This document shows positions 19,055-27,239 of a DNA stretch of 64,000 nt, one piece after another. Position numbers and translations under genes: made by a program. The DNA is from an uncultured Eubacteriales bacterium (GTDB taxonomy: Bacteria > Bacillota > Clostridia > Oscillospirales > Oscillospiraceae). The DNA lies in assembly GCA_900544295.1 (NCBI GenBank), contig UQUO01000007.1, positions 1 to 64,000 of the forward strand, given 5' to 3'. Each line of letters begins with the position of its first letter. Positions within the stretch are counted from its first letter, which is position 1. The notes under the pieces were generated by a model, which was given only the letters and a program-made list of their open reading frames with translations, ran no database searches and was not told the origin of the DNA.

Positions 19055-20117
19055 ATGAACAAAACGCTCGTTCTCATAGCAGTTGCCGTCCCGACAGGCA
19101 TAGCCGTAGGCGCGGTGGACGCCGTTTTCGGGCGGGTACTGCTGTATCTCGGCGCAGTCCGTGACGCGCACACGGCCTGGTTCCTGCCCTTCCTGGGGCT
19201 GATAGGAGCGCTCATGGCCTGGGCGTATAAGAGGTACGGCGCAGGCTGTGAAAACGGCATGGGCATGGTCTTTGAGGCCGGCCACGCAGAGCGTGAGGCC
19301 ATCCCTTTGCGCCTCGTGCCCTTCGTCATCTGCGCCACCTGGCTGACCCATCTCTTCGGCGGCAGCGCGGGCAGGGAGGGCGTCGCGGTCCAGCTCGGCG
19401 CAGCCATATCGCACAGGATCGGAGGCTGGCTGAGGGACGCTGAGTCGCAGAGGATAATGCTCATCGCAGGCATAGCCGCAGGATTTTCCGGCCTTTTCGG
19501 AACACCGTTCGCCGCCACGGCCTTCGCCATGGAAGTGCTGACCGCCGGGAAACTGGAGCGCGGAACTTGCGCTTGAGCTTACCGCCCTGGGCATAGTATT
19601 CGGCCTCACAGGCGCAGCCTTTGCTTTCTGCCTCAAAAGGGCAAAAAAACTCGCGCAAAACCGCCTGAAAAACCCGGTCCTGCGCGCTCTTGTCATGGGC
19701 GTCGCTCTCTCGGCCGTCCTGTACCTGCTATATCGCGGCCGATATTGCGGTCTCGGCACGAACCTCATAAACGCCTCGCTTGCGGGAGAGCCCATCTACG
19801 CCTGGGACTGGGCGCTGAAGCTGGCGCTCACCGTCCTGACGCTCTCAGCGGGCTTCCAGGGCGGCGAGGTGACGCCGCTCTTCTCCATAGGCGCAAGCCT
19901 GGGCGCGGCCCTGGCGGGCCTCCTGGGCCTGCCGGCGGCCTTCTGCGCGGCGCTGGGTTACGCCGCAGTGTTCGGCTCCGCAACGAACACCCTGCTCGCC
20001 CCGGCCCTCATAGGGGCCGAGGTCTTCGGCTGGGCAGCGGCGCCGCACTTTTTCGCCGTATGCGCCCTGTCCTATGCCGTGAACGGAGGCCGGTCCATCT
20101 ATTCGGGACAGAAATGA
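19055..20117 (+). pseudogene. CLC-type fluoride transporter, frameshifted and internally deleted
   Basis: The first part (19055-19576) encodes CLC helices including FGGSAGREGVAVQLGAA and ends after FAMEVLTAGKLE. The second part, in another frame and readable from about 19565, has GLGTNLINASL, GFQGGEVTPLFSIGASLG and YAAVFGSATNTLLAP. Together they would give about 355 residues against 400 or more in the family, so a stretch of roughly 45-60 residues after GKLE is missing and the frame is lost there. The start at 19055 has GAGGTGG upstream. With the fluoride riboswitch in front this was a CLC-F type F-/H+ antiporter. Functional loss is likely unless the sequence has an error. Confidence 0.8.
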
Positions 20118-20181
20118 ATACAGCGGCCGTTTTCGCCGCTTTGCATAGCAAAGCGCGTCGAAACGGCCGCTATTTTGTATT
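20117..20181. terminator. Long bidirectional hairpin between convergent genes
   Basis: AATACAGCGGCCGTTT pairs with AAACGGCCGCT...TGTATT, with an inner stem GCTTTGC/GCAAAGC. It lies between the CLC gene (plus) and the DUF4363 gene (minus) and can end both. Confidence 0.7.
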
Positions 20182-20216
20182 GCAGAGCTTGCTTTACGCG
20201 TGATATACTTAATGAG

Positions 20217-20597
20217 TTAAAAAATACTGCCCAGCGTCACGCGCTCCATGGTGTAGAGGCTGTCGAGGTGCGCGGCCAGTTTTTCGTAGGCGCCGGAGGC
20301 GCTCTGCGCGTCGCCGGAGCGCACGTCGCTCATGAGCTCGAAAAAGGCGTCTGTTGTGCTGTCTATTTCCGAGTGTCGGATGAAGATGTGTGTGTAGCCG
20401 TCGGCCCCGAGCCAGTCTTGCGCCGCTTTTTCCAGCTCCTGCTCCGCGAGCTCGAACTGTCCGGCCTCGCAATAGGCGCGGGAAAGATCCAGCGTCTCAC
20501 TGAGTCCGCCGGTGAAGTCTCGGAGGTATTTGAGGTTCCACCAGCTGCCTGCCAGCAGCAGAATGAGCACGGCCGCCGCCGCAAGCTCCCGCTTCAT
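20217..20597 (-). CDS. DUF4363 protein
   Basis: 126 aa with one N-terminal membrane anchor or signal (residues 4-20) and a helical outer domain with LSRAYCEAGQFELAEQELEKA and a D/H-rich middle, as in DUF4363 proteins. These are regularly found beside YetF/DUF421 genes in Clostridia. Its start overlaps the YetF stop by one base (TGATG), so both are one minus-strand operon. Function not known; a helper of YetF is a guess from context. Confidence 0.75.
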   Translation of the reverse strand: MKRELAAAAVLILLLAGSWWNLKYLRDFTGGLSETLDLSRAYCEAGQFELAEQELEKAAQDWLGADGYTHIFIRHSEIDSTTDAFFELMSDVRSGDAQSASGAYEKLAAHLDSLYTMERVTLGSIF

Positions 20598-21274
20598 CAG
20601 ACCACCTCCTTTGCCGCGTAGTAGACCCCGCCCGCATTGTCGAGCAGCAGGAGGTAGACGTCCCCCGGCCCGGAGGCCCCGCGCTTTTTGAGTTCCCGCC
20701 GCAGCCAGGCCTCGTCTCTTCCGGCGAGGCGGAGGTTTTCGCGCATGAGCTTTCCGTCGTTTATGATGATGACGGGATAGCCCGTGTCCTGTGGCGCGAG
20801 GCCGAGGTCCCGTGCTGTAGCCGGGCGGAACTCGGGAAAGAGGATGACTGATAGCGTCCCGTCCGTTTCGAGCACGGCGTATTCTACATGAGCGACGTCG
20901 GTGATGCTCTGGGTGCGCAGCTCTTCGCAGAGTTCCTCGAGGTTGAGGCGGCAGCGGCGCATTTCCTTTTGGTCGATTACGCCGCGGCGTATGAGAAAGC
21001 AGGGCCGACCAAAGAGCAGCGTCCGCAGTCCCGCATGCCGCAAGGCCGCGCCGGAGATGATGATTTCGCAGCAGGAGAGCACGACGATGGGTAGGAGGCC
21101 GTTCATCAGCGGTATACCGATGTCCTGTAATGGGTGCGCCGCGAGGTCAGCAATGAGCACGGCGATAGCCAGCTCCGGCAGTTCGAGTTCGCTGAGCTGG
21201 CGCTTGCCCATGAGCCGCATGGAGATGACGAGCGCAAAATATACGACGAGTGTGCGGATAATAATTATAGCCAA
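20597..21274 (-). CDS. YetF/DUF421 membrane protein
   Basis: 225 aa: two or three N-terminal membrane helices with [19 protein letters not shown], then the cytosolic DUF421 domain with [18 protein letters not shown] and [20 protein letters not shown]. YetF-type proteins of Bacillus are linked to the spore envelope or membrane, with no known chemistry. The TTG start at 21274 has GGGAG seven bases upstream. Divergent from guaA. Confidence 0.82.
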   Translation of the reverse strand: MAIIIIRTLVVYFALVISMRLMGKRQLSELELPELAIAVLIADLAAHPLQDIGIPLMNGLLPIVVLSCCEIIISGAALRHAGLRTLLFGRPCFLIRRGVIDQKEMRRCRLNLEELCEELRTQSITDVAHVEYAVLETDGTLSVILFPEFRPATARDLGLAPQDTGYPVIIINDGKLMRENLRLAGRDEAWLRRELKKRGASGPGDVYLLLLDNAGGVYYAAKEVV

Positions 21275-21324
21275 GTAATCACTCCCCGCATATATTTTTA
21301 CCTGTATTGGAGGCTGTTATAAGT

Positions 21325-22302
21325 ATGGAAGGGAACAAAAGGCCGGAAATGGAGCGAATCACCACGCCTGAGCTGGCGGAGAAGTTCATCGCGGAGCAGG
21401 TAGAGGCCCTGCGCGCGCAGATAGGCAGCGGCAAGGTGCTGCTGGCCCTGTCTGGCGGCGTGGACTCGTCTGTCGTCGCAGCGCTGCTCATCAAGGCGGT
21501 GGGCAAGCAGCTGGAGTGCGTGCACGTGAACCACGGCCTGATGCGCAAGGGCGAGAGCGAGCAGGTCATCGAGGTCTTCCGCAACCAGCTGGGCGCGAAC
21601 CTGACCTATGTGGACGCCGTGGACCGTTTCCTGGACAAGCTGGCCGGCGTGTCCGACCCGGAGACGAAGCGCAAGGTCATAGGCGCGGAGTTTATCCGCG
21701 TGTTCGAGGAGGAGGCCCGCAAGCTGGAGCGCATCGGCTTCCTGGCCCAGGGCACGATATATCCTGACATTATTGAGTCCGGCCCGGTAAAGAGCCACCA
21801 CAACGTGGGCGGCCTGCCGGAGGATTTGAAGTTCGAGTTGGTCGAGCCAGTGAAGTTCCTGTTCAAGGACGAGGTGCGCGTGGTCGGCAAGGCGCTGGGC
21901 CTGCCTGATAACATGGTGTACCGCCAGCCGTTCCCGGGTCCTGGCCTTGGCGTGCGCTGTGTTGGCGCGATAACCCGCGACCGTCTGGAGGCCGTACGCG
22001 AGAGCGACGCCATACTGCGTGAGGAGTTTGCCAAGGCTGGCCTGGACAAGACTGTGTGGCAGTACTTCACAGTGGTGCCGCCCATCACGAGCACTGGCGT
22101 GCGCGGCGGCAAGCGCGTAGACGCCTGGCCGGTAGTCATCCGCGCCGTAAATACGATAGACGCCATGACCGCGACCGTAGCGACCCCCGACTGGCCGCTG
22201 CTGCAAAAGATAACCGACCGCATCCTGTCCGAAGTCCCCACCGTCAACCGCGTCCTCTACGACATGAGCCCCAAGCCCCCCGCGACGATCGAGTTTGAAT
22301 AA
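21325..22302 (+). CDS. guaA: GMP synthetase (ATP-PPase and dimerisation domains only)
   Basis: A 325-aa enzyme that aminates XMP to GMP with ATP. The P-loop [16 protein letters not shown] is at about residue 40, and the C-terminal dimerisation domain has GPGLGVRC and ends KPPATIEFE. The N-terminal glutaminase domain of usual bacterial GuaA (about 190 aa) is absent; the gene starts right before the PPase domain, so a separate glutaminase or free ammonia must serve it, as in two-subunit archaeal enzymes. GGAGG is 12 bases before the ATG. The last codons (IEFE, stop) were supplied by integrative element 1; the displaced native end reads IEWE at 38993. Confidence 0.93.
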   Translation: MEGNKRPEMERITTPELAEKFIAEQVEALRAQIGSGKVLLALSGGVDSSVVAALLIKAVGKQLECVHVNHGLMRKGESEQVIEVFRNQLGANLTYVDAVDRFLDKLAGVSDPETKRKVIGAEFIRVFEEEARKLERIGFLAQGTIYPDIIESGPVKSHHNVGGLPEDLKFELVEPVKFLFKDEVRVVGKALGLPDNMVYRQPFPGPGLGVRCVGAITRDRLEAVRESDAILREEFAKAGLDKTVWQYFTVVPPITSTGVRGGKRVDAWPVVIRAVNTIDAMTATVATPDWPLLQKITDRILSEVPTVNRVLYDMSPKPPATIEFE

Positions 22303-22303
22303 T
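22288..22303. other. attL of element 1 (guaA stop region)
   Basis: ATCGAGTTTGAATAAT, encoding Ile-Glu-Phe-Glu-stop. It matches ATCGAGTGGGAATAAT at 38993-39008 in 14 of 16 positions and TCGAATGGGAATAAT at 49349-49363. The integrase of element 1 would cross over here. Confidence 0.85.
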
Positions 22304-22360
22304 TTCAAAGCCTTGAAAAACCGCATAGTTAAGCGATTCCTTGGCTTTTGAAAAGGCTCA

Positions 22361-22378
22361 TGGCAACGATTTGGCAAC
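22361..22378. repeat. Left arm-type sites of element 1
   Basis: TGGCAAC at 22361 and 22372, spaced 11 bases start to start. The same pair stands at 38877 and 38888 near the right end, and a TGGCTAC version at both ends of element 2. Such doubled sites are where the N-terminal domain of Tn916-like integrases binds. Confidence 0.7.
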
Positions 22379-22402
22379 ACTTTTTCATTATTCATAAAAA
22401 GC

Positions 22403-22440
22403 GAGCTAACTGATTTTGATTAGTCAGTTAGCTCTCTTTT
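22403..22440. terminator. Element-borne terminator behind guaA
   Basis: GAGCTAACTGA pairs with TCAGTTAGCTC (22424-22434), followed by a long T-rich tract; on the other strand a T run also follows. It replaces the native guaA terminator that was pushed to 39027 and closes the XRE gene on the minus strand. Confidence 0.85.
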
Positions 22441-22498
22441 TCTTTTTATTATTATTTTATGCAACAAACGGCCTTTCCCGTGGCCTACAAGTGAGGGG

Positions 22499-22987
22499 TC
22501 AAAAGAGGTCCTGGGGCGGCACTTTCACATAGCTCTGGGCTTTGTCAAACTCCGGGTAGCGGTAGCGCCACTTGTCGTAATCCTCTTTGGAGATCTCGCC
22601 AGCCTCCAACATGGCAGCAGTCTGCTGCCAGGAGCAGAGCATTTCATGCAGTCGGGCGGCGTCCTTATTCTTCCGCACATCGACCTTCAAGCAGACTTCT
22701 CCATCCGTCTCGCTGATCTTAAGCCCGTAGTTGTCCTCCAGGGTAAACAGGGTGTGCATGAGCCCAACATAGGAATCTATATCTGGGACAGAAAGTGCGT
22801 GCGGGGAAACATCCAGTACCTGGGCCAAGGCAGCAGTCAATTCTGCTTTAGGGGTTCTTGATCCTGTTTCGTACTGTGCTAGACGCACATCTGCAGACTT
22901 CTCCGGGAAGCCCAGCGCCATGCCGAGATATTTCTGAGTCATCCCCCGCAGGAGACGGAAAAAGTGAATTCGTTCGCCAATCGCCAT
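22499..22987 (-). CDS. XRE-family regulator of element 1
   Basis: 162 aa: helix-turn-helix at the N-terminus (MTQKYLGMALGFPEKSADVRLAQYETGSRTP, about residues 16-47), then an alpha/beta C-terminal domain of unknown ligand and a tail with KEDYDKWRYRYPEFD. This build recurs in element 2 (40232). It is divergent from xis and int, with several GCTTAG motifs in between, so it probably represses their promoter. Confidence 0.85.
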   Translation of the reverse strand: MAIGERIHFFRLLRGMTQKYLGMALGFPEKSADVRLAQYETGSRTPKAELTAALAQVLDVSPHALSVPDIDSYVGLMHTLFTLEDNYGLKISETDGEVCLKVDVRKNKDAARLHEMLCSWQQTAAMLEAGEISKEDYDKWRYRYPEFDKAQSYVKVPPQDLF

Positions 22988-23036
22988 ATCATCAACTCCA
23001 ATCGTTGGTAGTCCTTAGAAAAAGCGTAGCAGAAAT

Positions 23037-23151
23037 GCTTAGTAAAGTCAAGAGGATCCTAAACAATTTTATTTAATTTATTTTGCGTACTTCGATTGAC
23101 ACTAGCTACTTTGCTTAGTATAATGACAATAGACTAAGCATAATAGCTTAG
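23037..23151. promoter_or_regulatory. Cluster of GCTTAG operator motifs
   Basis: GCTTAGT at 23037 and 23113, ACTAAGC (inverse) at 23133, and GCTTAG at 23146. One copy lies in the spacer and touches the -10 box of the xis promoter. Likely binding sites of the divergent XRE protein. Confidence 0.6.
23096..23124 (+). promoter_or_regulatory. xis-int promoter of element 1
   Basis: Perfect TTGACA at 23096-23101, 17-base spacer, perfect TATAAT at 23119-23124. A strong promoter, so it needs repression; the operator motifs overlap it. Confidence 0.9.
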
Positions 23152-23232
23152 AATCAATAAATAAAAAAGAACTGCCGCAATCCCTGGTTATACATCCGGG
23201 AAAAAGTGGCGGACAAAAGTGAGGAGGCATTT

Positions 23233-23364
23233 ATGAAACACACTATCCATCCGCAGCAGCCATCAACGAGGAAAGGAAGGTATTTTCAATGCAGGCACAA
23301 AACTTTATGCGCGTGGAGGAAGTGGCTCAGGAGCTGGGCATTTCCAAGTCCCACGCCTACAAGG
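23233..23364 (+). CDS. Possible 43-aa leader peptide ahead of xis
   Basis: ATG 23233 with a near-perfect GAGGAGG five bases upstream opens a 43-codon frame that runs across the xis start (23289) in another frame and stops at 23364. The first 19 codons lie before xis. The ribosome site is stronger than that of xis itself. It may couple or tune xis translation rather than make a useful protein. Element 2 has ATG directly followed by TAA at the same place. Confidence 0.3.
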
Positions 23365-23483
23365 TGATCCACAAGCTCAACGCCGAACTCCGGGATAAGG
23401 GCTATCTGACCATCGCCGGGCGGGTCAACCGAAACTTTTTCATGGAGAAGTTTTGCTACGGCAAGACGGGAAAGGAGGGTTAA
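23289..23483 (+). CDS. Excisionase-like DNA-binding protein
   Basis: 64 aa with a winged helix-turn-helix (MRVEEVAQELGISKSHAYKVIHKLN) as in small excisionases of Tn916-like elements, which steer the integrase toward excision. AGGAAGG precedes the ATG. It ends three bases before the integrase start, and its counterpart at 41107 in element 2 shares MQAQ...EEVA and the AYK/VI helix. Confidence 0.82.
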   Translation: MQAQNFMRVEEVAQELGISKSHAYKVIHKLNAELRDKGYLTIAGRVNRNFFMEKFCYGKTGKEG

Positions 23484-23485
23484 TC

Positions 23486-24559
23486 ATGGCAGTCTACAAG
23501 GAAGAAAAGACCAATACCTGGAGGGCAGTTTACCGCTATACTGACTGGAACGGCGAGCGCAAACAAACCCAGAAGCGGGGATTCAAGACCAAACGGGAGG
23601 CACAAGCCTGGGAGCGCGAACAGCTCAACAAGACCAGCGCTGATCTGGACATGACCTTTAAGAGCTTCGTGGATCTCTACACGGCGGATATGAAGACCCG
23701 GCTCAAGGAAAACACCTGGGCCACCAAGGATCACATCATCCGCACCAAGCTGCTACCCTACTTCGGCAAGCTGAAAATGTGTAACATCACTGCCCAGCAG
23801 ATTATCACCTGGCAGAACGAGATGCTGAACCACAAGGACGAGAATGGCAAGCCCTACTCGCCGGTGTACTTAAAGACGCTGCACAATCAGCTTAGCGCTA
23901 TCTTTAACCATGCAGTTCGATACTATAATCTCCGTGAAAATCCTTGCAAAAAGGCTGGTGGTATGGGAAAAAACAAAAATCGCGAGATGATGTTCTGGAC
24001 CAAGGAGCAGTACCTGAAATTTGCTGAGGTGATGATGGACAAGCCGCTATCCTTCTATGCCTTTGAGATGCTCTACTGGTGCGGTATCCGGGAGGGGGAG
24101 CTGCTGGCCCTGACCCCGGCGGACTTTGACTTTGAGAAGCGCACCGTGTCTATCAACAAGTCCTATCAGCGTCTGAACGGCGAGGACCTGATTACCACCC
24201 CCAAGACGGAAAAGAGCAATCGGGTCATCACCATGCCGCAATTTCTGGCTGAGGAAATCCAGGATTACATCAAAATGCTTTATGGCATCGGGCCGGACGA
24301 CCGGATGTTTACCGTCACCAAGAGCTATCTCCACCGGGAGATGGACCGGGGAGCCAAAGAAGCCGGGGTGCCGCGCATCAGAATCCACGATATTCGTCAT
24401 AGCGCGGTTTCACTCCTGATCGACATGGGGTTCTCTGCCACGGCCATCGCTGACCGGGTGGGACATGAGAGCATCGACATCACCTATAACTACGCACACC
24501 TGTTTCCGTCCAAGCAGACGGAGATGGCGGATAAATTGAACATGGAAAGGGGTAATTAA
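23486..24559 (+). CDS. int: Tyrosine integrase of element 1
   Basis: 357 aa. N-terminal arm-binding domain (about 1-55, with RGFKTKREAQAWE), SAM-like core-binding domain (about 58-160), and catalytic domain with R in CGIREGELLALTP, K in TTPKTEKSNR, HDIRHS, GHES and the nucleophile Tyr in NYAHLFP. Tn916/ICE-type family. ATG 23486 has AAAGGAGGG upstream. It is the same length as the element 2 integrase and clearly related but not near-identical, which fits both using the guaA end as target. Confidence 0.95.
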   Translation: MAVYKEEKTNTWRAVYRYTDWNGERKQTQKRGFKTKREAQAWEREQLNKTSADLDMTFKSFVDLYTADMKTRLKENTWATKDHIIRTKLLPYFGKLKMCNITAQQIITWQNEMLNHKDENGKPYSPVYLKTLHNQLSAIFNHAVRYYNLRENPCKKAGGMGKNKNREMMFWTKEQYLKFAEVMMDKPLSFYAFEMLYWCGIREGELLALTPADFDFEKRTVSINKSYQRLNGEDLITTPKTEKSNRVITMPQFLAEEIQDYIKMLYGIGPDDRMFTVTKSYLHREMDRGAKEAGVPRIRIHDIRHSAVSLLIDMGFSATAIADRVGHESIDITYNYAHLFPSKQTEMADKLNMERGN

Positions 24560-24561
24560 AA

Positions 24562-24897
24562 ATGTCAGCAAAGAATTTGGACAAGCACAACCGTTGGAGG
24601 AACAAGACTGTGGCTTTTCGGGTCTCCCCGGAAGAGGATACCCAGATCGAAACGGCGGTGAAGCTCACCGGCCTGACCAAGCAAGATTATATCATCCGTC
24701 GGCTGCTGTGCCGGGATGTGGTGGTGCAGGGCAACCCCAGGGTCTATAAGGCACTGCGGGATCAGCTGGCCGCCGTACTGGACGAACTGCGCCGGATCGA
24801 AGCTGGGCAGGGCGTGAACGATGAACTGTTGGACACCATCCAGATGATTGCCACCATTATGAACGGGATGCAGGAGGACTTTGCCTATGACCGATGA
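24562..24897 (+). CDS. MobC-like relaxosome protein
   Basis: 111 aa with a ribbon-helix-helix region (KTVAFRVSPEEDTQIETAVK, then LTGLTKQDYIIRRLL) and a helical C-terminus, as in mobilisation accessory proteins that help a relaxase at oriT. It follows the integrase by two bases. No relaxase gene is found in the element, so its partner must come from elsewhere or it has another job. Confidence 0.7.
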   Translation: MSAKNLDKHNRWRNKTVAFRVSPEEDTQIETAVKLTGLTKQDYIIRRLLCRDVVVQGNPRVYKALRDQLAAVLDELRRIEAGQGVNDELLDTIQMIATIMNGMQEDFAYDR

Positions 24898-26062
24898 GAA
24901 AAAGAAAATGACCGCCCATGGTTCATCTGTTGGCGCAGATGATGGGCAGTCAATCTCTCAAAATTCCAAGACCACTATACCAGACCCAGACGAAAAAAGC
25001 AATTCCCCCGAAAGAGATTTGGAGGAACTTTATCGGAAAATGCGCCGCATGAGCGACCCAGCCTATCTGCATACTGTGACCCTGGATGAGCTGATGGATA
25101 ATGTGTTCCAGGGCAAGTCCGCGGTGATTGAGAACCTGCTCTATACAGGAGCGTACATCCTTGCCGGAGCTCCCAAAATCGGAAAGTCCTTCCTGGTGGC
25201 GCAAATCGCCCACCATGTCAGTACCGGTCAGGAGTTGTGGGGCTACAAAGTCCACCAGGGAACCGTCCTCTATCTTGCTCTGGAAGATGACGAGAGTCGC
25301 TTGCAGCGCCGGATGTTCCGTATGTTTGGCGTGGAGGGGACAAGCTCCCTTCACTTCGCCACCAACGCTAAGATGATCGGCGGTGGCCTGGATGAACAGC
25401 TGGAAAAGTTTGTCCGGGAGCACAGTGACACCAGACTGATTATCGTGGATACCCTGCAAAAGGTCCGAGAGGCGGTGAGCGATAGTTACAGCTACTCCAG
25501 CGATTATGAGGTGATCGGCAAGCTGAAGCAATTTGCTGACCGATATGGCGTCTGCGTCCTGATCGTCCACCACACTAGAAAGCAGCCTGCGGGAGACAGC
25601 TTTGAGATGATTTCTGGTACAACCGGCTTGCTGGGCTGTGCGGATGGGGCGCTCCTGATGCAGAAGGAGAAGCGAACGGATAGCAAGGCTACCCTGGAGG
25701 TGGTAGGCAGAGACCAGCCGGATCAGCGGTTATATCTGAGCAAAGACCAAGAGAGCTTGGTTTGGGGTCTCGACCATGCAGAGAATGAGCTTTGGAAGCA
25801 GCCTCCGGACCCAGTGCTGGAAGCCGTGGCAAAAATTGTGTCTGCTGACAACCGGGAATGGGAAGGCAGTCCCACCGAGCTGGCCCAAGCGATTCAAACG
25901 GATATGGCGGTGAACAGGCTCACCAAGCATTTGAATGTGAATGCCAGCCGCCTGTTGGAAGAACATCAGGTAAAGTACGAGAACAAAACCAAACACGCCG
26001 GACGGCGTATCCAGCTGACCTACATGGTGGTGGAAGCACCTGCGTTTGAAGTAATCGAGTAA
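24887..26062 (+). CDS. RepA-like AAA ATPase (AAA_25) of element 1
   Basis: 391 aa. A RecA-fold ATPase with Walker A GAPKIGKSF (about residue 95), Walker B LIIVDTLQKVR, and VLIVHHTRKQ, as in plasmid RepA helicases; it may start replication of the excised circle. The C-terminal part (about 300-391) has SPTELAQAI and a winged-helix-like end. ATG 24887 has AGGAGG ten bases upstream and overlaps the MobC-like gene. The element 2 protein at 41298 is a close relative, sharing long identical stretches. Confidence 0.85.
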   Translation: MTDEKKKMTAHGSSVGADDGQSISQNSKTTIPDPDEKSNSPERDLEELYRKMRRMSDPAYLHTVTLDELMDNVFQGKSAVIENLLYTGAYILAGAPKIGKSFLVAQIAHHVSTGQELWGYKVHQGTVLYLALEDDESRLQRRMFRMFGVEGTSSLHFATNAKMIGGGLDEQLEKFVREHSDTRLIIVDTLQKVREAVSDSYSYSSDYEVIGKLKQFADRYGVCVLIVHHTRKQPAGDSFEMISGTTGLLGCADGALLMQKEKRTDSKATLEVVGRDQPDQRLYLSKDQESLVWGLDHAENELWKQPPDPVLEAVAKIVSADNREWEGSPTELAQAIQTDMAVNRLTKHLNVNASRLLEEHQVKYENKTKHAGRRIQLTYMVVEAPAFEVIE

Positions 26063-26066
26063 AGCG

Positions 26067-26137
26067 CGACGCTCGCAACGGTCGCGACGGTGTTTTGAGG
26101 GGTACTCCCTGCACCGTCGCGACCGTCGCAACCGTCG
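26067..26137. repeat. CGTCGC-rich hairpin behind the RepA-like gene
   Basis: Arms 26067-26092 and 26112-26137 pair at 23 of 26 positions, with a perfect 13-base core, and are built from CGTCGC and CGCAAC units. Element 2 has the same unit and geometry right after its RepA-like gene (42400-42462). A replication origin for the ATPase is the likely role. Confidence 0.6.
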
Positions 26138-26152
26138 CGGAACGAAAAAACT

Positions 26153-26436
26153 GGGGTGGTATTTTACCACCCCATCTTCCAGGAGGTGCCCCATTTTAGG
26201 GCACTCTAAAAGCAACTACCATGTCGCGTTTCACGACATCCTATGCCTCGAAACAGGGTACCGGGTACAGGGGCAAAAAGCGTTCGGAGAACGCGCAGCC
26301 ACAGAATGAAATTCTGTGTTCAAAAGGGGCTTGGGGGCGCTGCCCTCAACAAGCAGACGGCAGGAAATGTGAGTGTGTATTAACACTCGCATTGCTTGCC
26401 CGTCGTGTGTGTGGCTATCCACACGCATTGCTTGCC
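26153..26436. other. Hairpin-rich noncoding region, oriT-like
   Basis: Between the RepA-like gene and the DUF6061 gene about 450 bases carry no credible gene. They hold hairpins: GGGGTGGT/ACCACCCC (26153-26173), GTGCCC/GGGCAC (26186-26204), GCGTTC/GAACGC (26279-26293), ACAGAAT/ATTCTGT (26302-26318), and two units ending in the direct repeat CGCATTGCTTGCC (26388-26400 and 26424-26436), each preceded by its own small stem. Such a set is typical of transfer origins in mobilisable elements of Firmicutes; the nick site cannot be named. Confidence 0.45.
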
Positions 26437-26514
26437 TGTATCTAAAACAACCGAAATGGCCCTTGTACCGCTGCGGAAAATCAACTGAAATACAAGTATT
26501 GGGAGGTAACGAGT

Positions 26515-26760
26515 ATGAGAAAAATTTTGTCCTGTGAGTTCAACCCGGACACTGCCTGCGTGGAGCTGTGCATGGAAGATGGAACCCTGTTGTCCATCGA
26601 CTGCACCGCCGTGGAGAACGAGGTAGCGAACAGTATGTACCAGCGGTCAGAACTGGACTGGCTGATCTATAATGATCCGCTGTCCTATGCCGAACTCATT
26701 TTGAATGGGGACCCTGAATTGTATCTAAAAGCAGTAACAAAGAAAACTCCGTTAGATTGA
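26515..26760 (+). CDS. DUF6061-like small protein (element 1 copy)
   Basis: 81 aa, starting MRKILSCEFNPDTACVEL. A second copy sits in element 2 at 48887, sharing LSC.FN.DTACVEL, the DWLIYN motif and the end YLxxV. The domain looks like a small beta-rich fold with an acidic surface. GGGAGG precedes the ATG. No function is known to me; the link to XRE and SLOG genes in both elements is the best clue. Confidence 0.75.
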   Translation: MRKILSCEFNPDTACVELCMEDGTLLSIDCTAVENEVANSMYQRSELDWLIYNDPLSYAELILNGDPELYLKAVTKKTPLD

Positions 26761-26768
26761 TGGCAAAG

Positions 26769-26818
26769 AAAATCCGCCAGAAGCAACACTCTAAAGGGTG
26801 CGCCTCTGACGGATTTTT
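26769..26818. terminator. Terminator between convergent genes
   Basis: AAATCCG...CAG pairs with CTG.CGGATTT, with a T run on the plus strand (and an A run giving T on the minus). It ends the DUF6061 gene and touches the XRE stop. Confidence 0.65.
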
Positions 26819-27132
26819 TACATCTTATCAATCAAAGCAAATACAACAGCTTGCTGTTCTTCGCTCAATCTTGACCAGCGTTCTAGAAGCTTTTTCTGCG
26901 CCTCAGTCAAGGAAACAGGTGCATCTTCTTCGGCAAACAGTTGAGACAGCGTAATGCCAAAGGCTGTGCAGATTTTCTCCAGGGATGGAATGGTCGGAAC
27001 CATGTTCTTGCGATACCATGAGGAGATCGTGGACTGCGGCAAACCGGAGCGTTCTGCAAGCTGATACTCTGTCCAGCCCCGCTCCTCTCGATACGCGGTT
27101 ATAACCGAGAGAATATCCTTCACCTGCATCAC
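26818..27132 (-). CDS. XRE-family regulator divergent from the SLOG gene
   Basis: 104 aa: helix-turn-helix WTEYQLAERSGLPQSTISSWY (about 20-40), continuing SLEKICTAFGITLSQLFAEE, and a C-terminal helical tail with KKLLERWSRLSEEQQAVVFALID. Divergent from the SLOG gene with about 107 bases between them; a TATAAT box for each direction lies in this gap. Probably an autoregulator that also controls the SLOG gene. Confidence 0.83.
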   Translation of the reverse strand: MMQVKDILSVITAYREERGWTEYQLAERSGLPQSTISSWYRKNMVPTIPSLEKICTAFGITLSQLFAEEDAPVSLTEAQKKLLERWSRLSEEQQAVVFALIDKM

Positions 27133-27174
27133 TCCTTTGCTTGTGTTCTTCGTAAATTATACTTTGATAAATCG

Positions 27175-27203
27175 TTGTGATTTAATCATTTATATCGTAT
27201 AAT
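27175..27203 (+). promoter_or_regulatory. SLOG gene promoter (element 1)
   Basis: TTGTGA at 27175-27180, 17-base spacer, perfect TATAAT at 27198-27203. ATCGTT at 27171-27176 and AACGAT at 27206-27212 bracket it as a wide inverted repeat. A minus-strand TATAAT for the XRE gene is at 27161-27156. Confidence 0.75.
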
Positions 27204-27239
27204 TTTAACGATAAGCGCAACTACAAAGGAGGGAGAAAT

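Noticed and set aside
26221-26445. 74-codon plus-strand frame in the oriT-like region
   Set aside because: It spans several hairpins and repeats, has no ribosome site, and its peptide shows no protein-like pattern; the region reads as noncoding.
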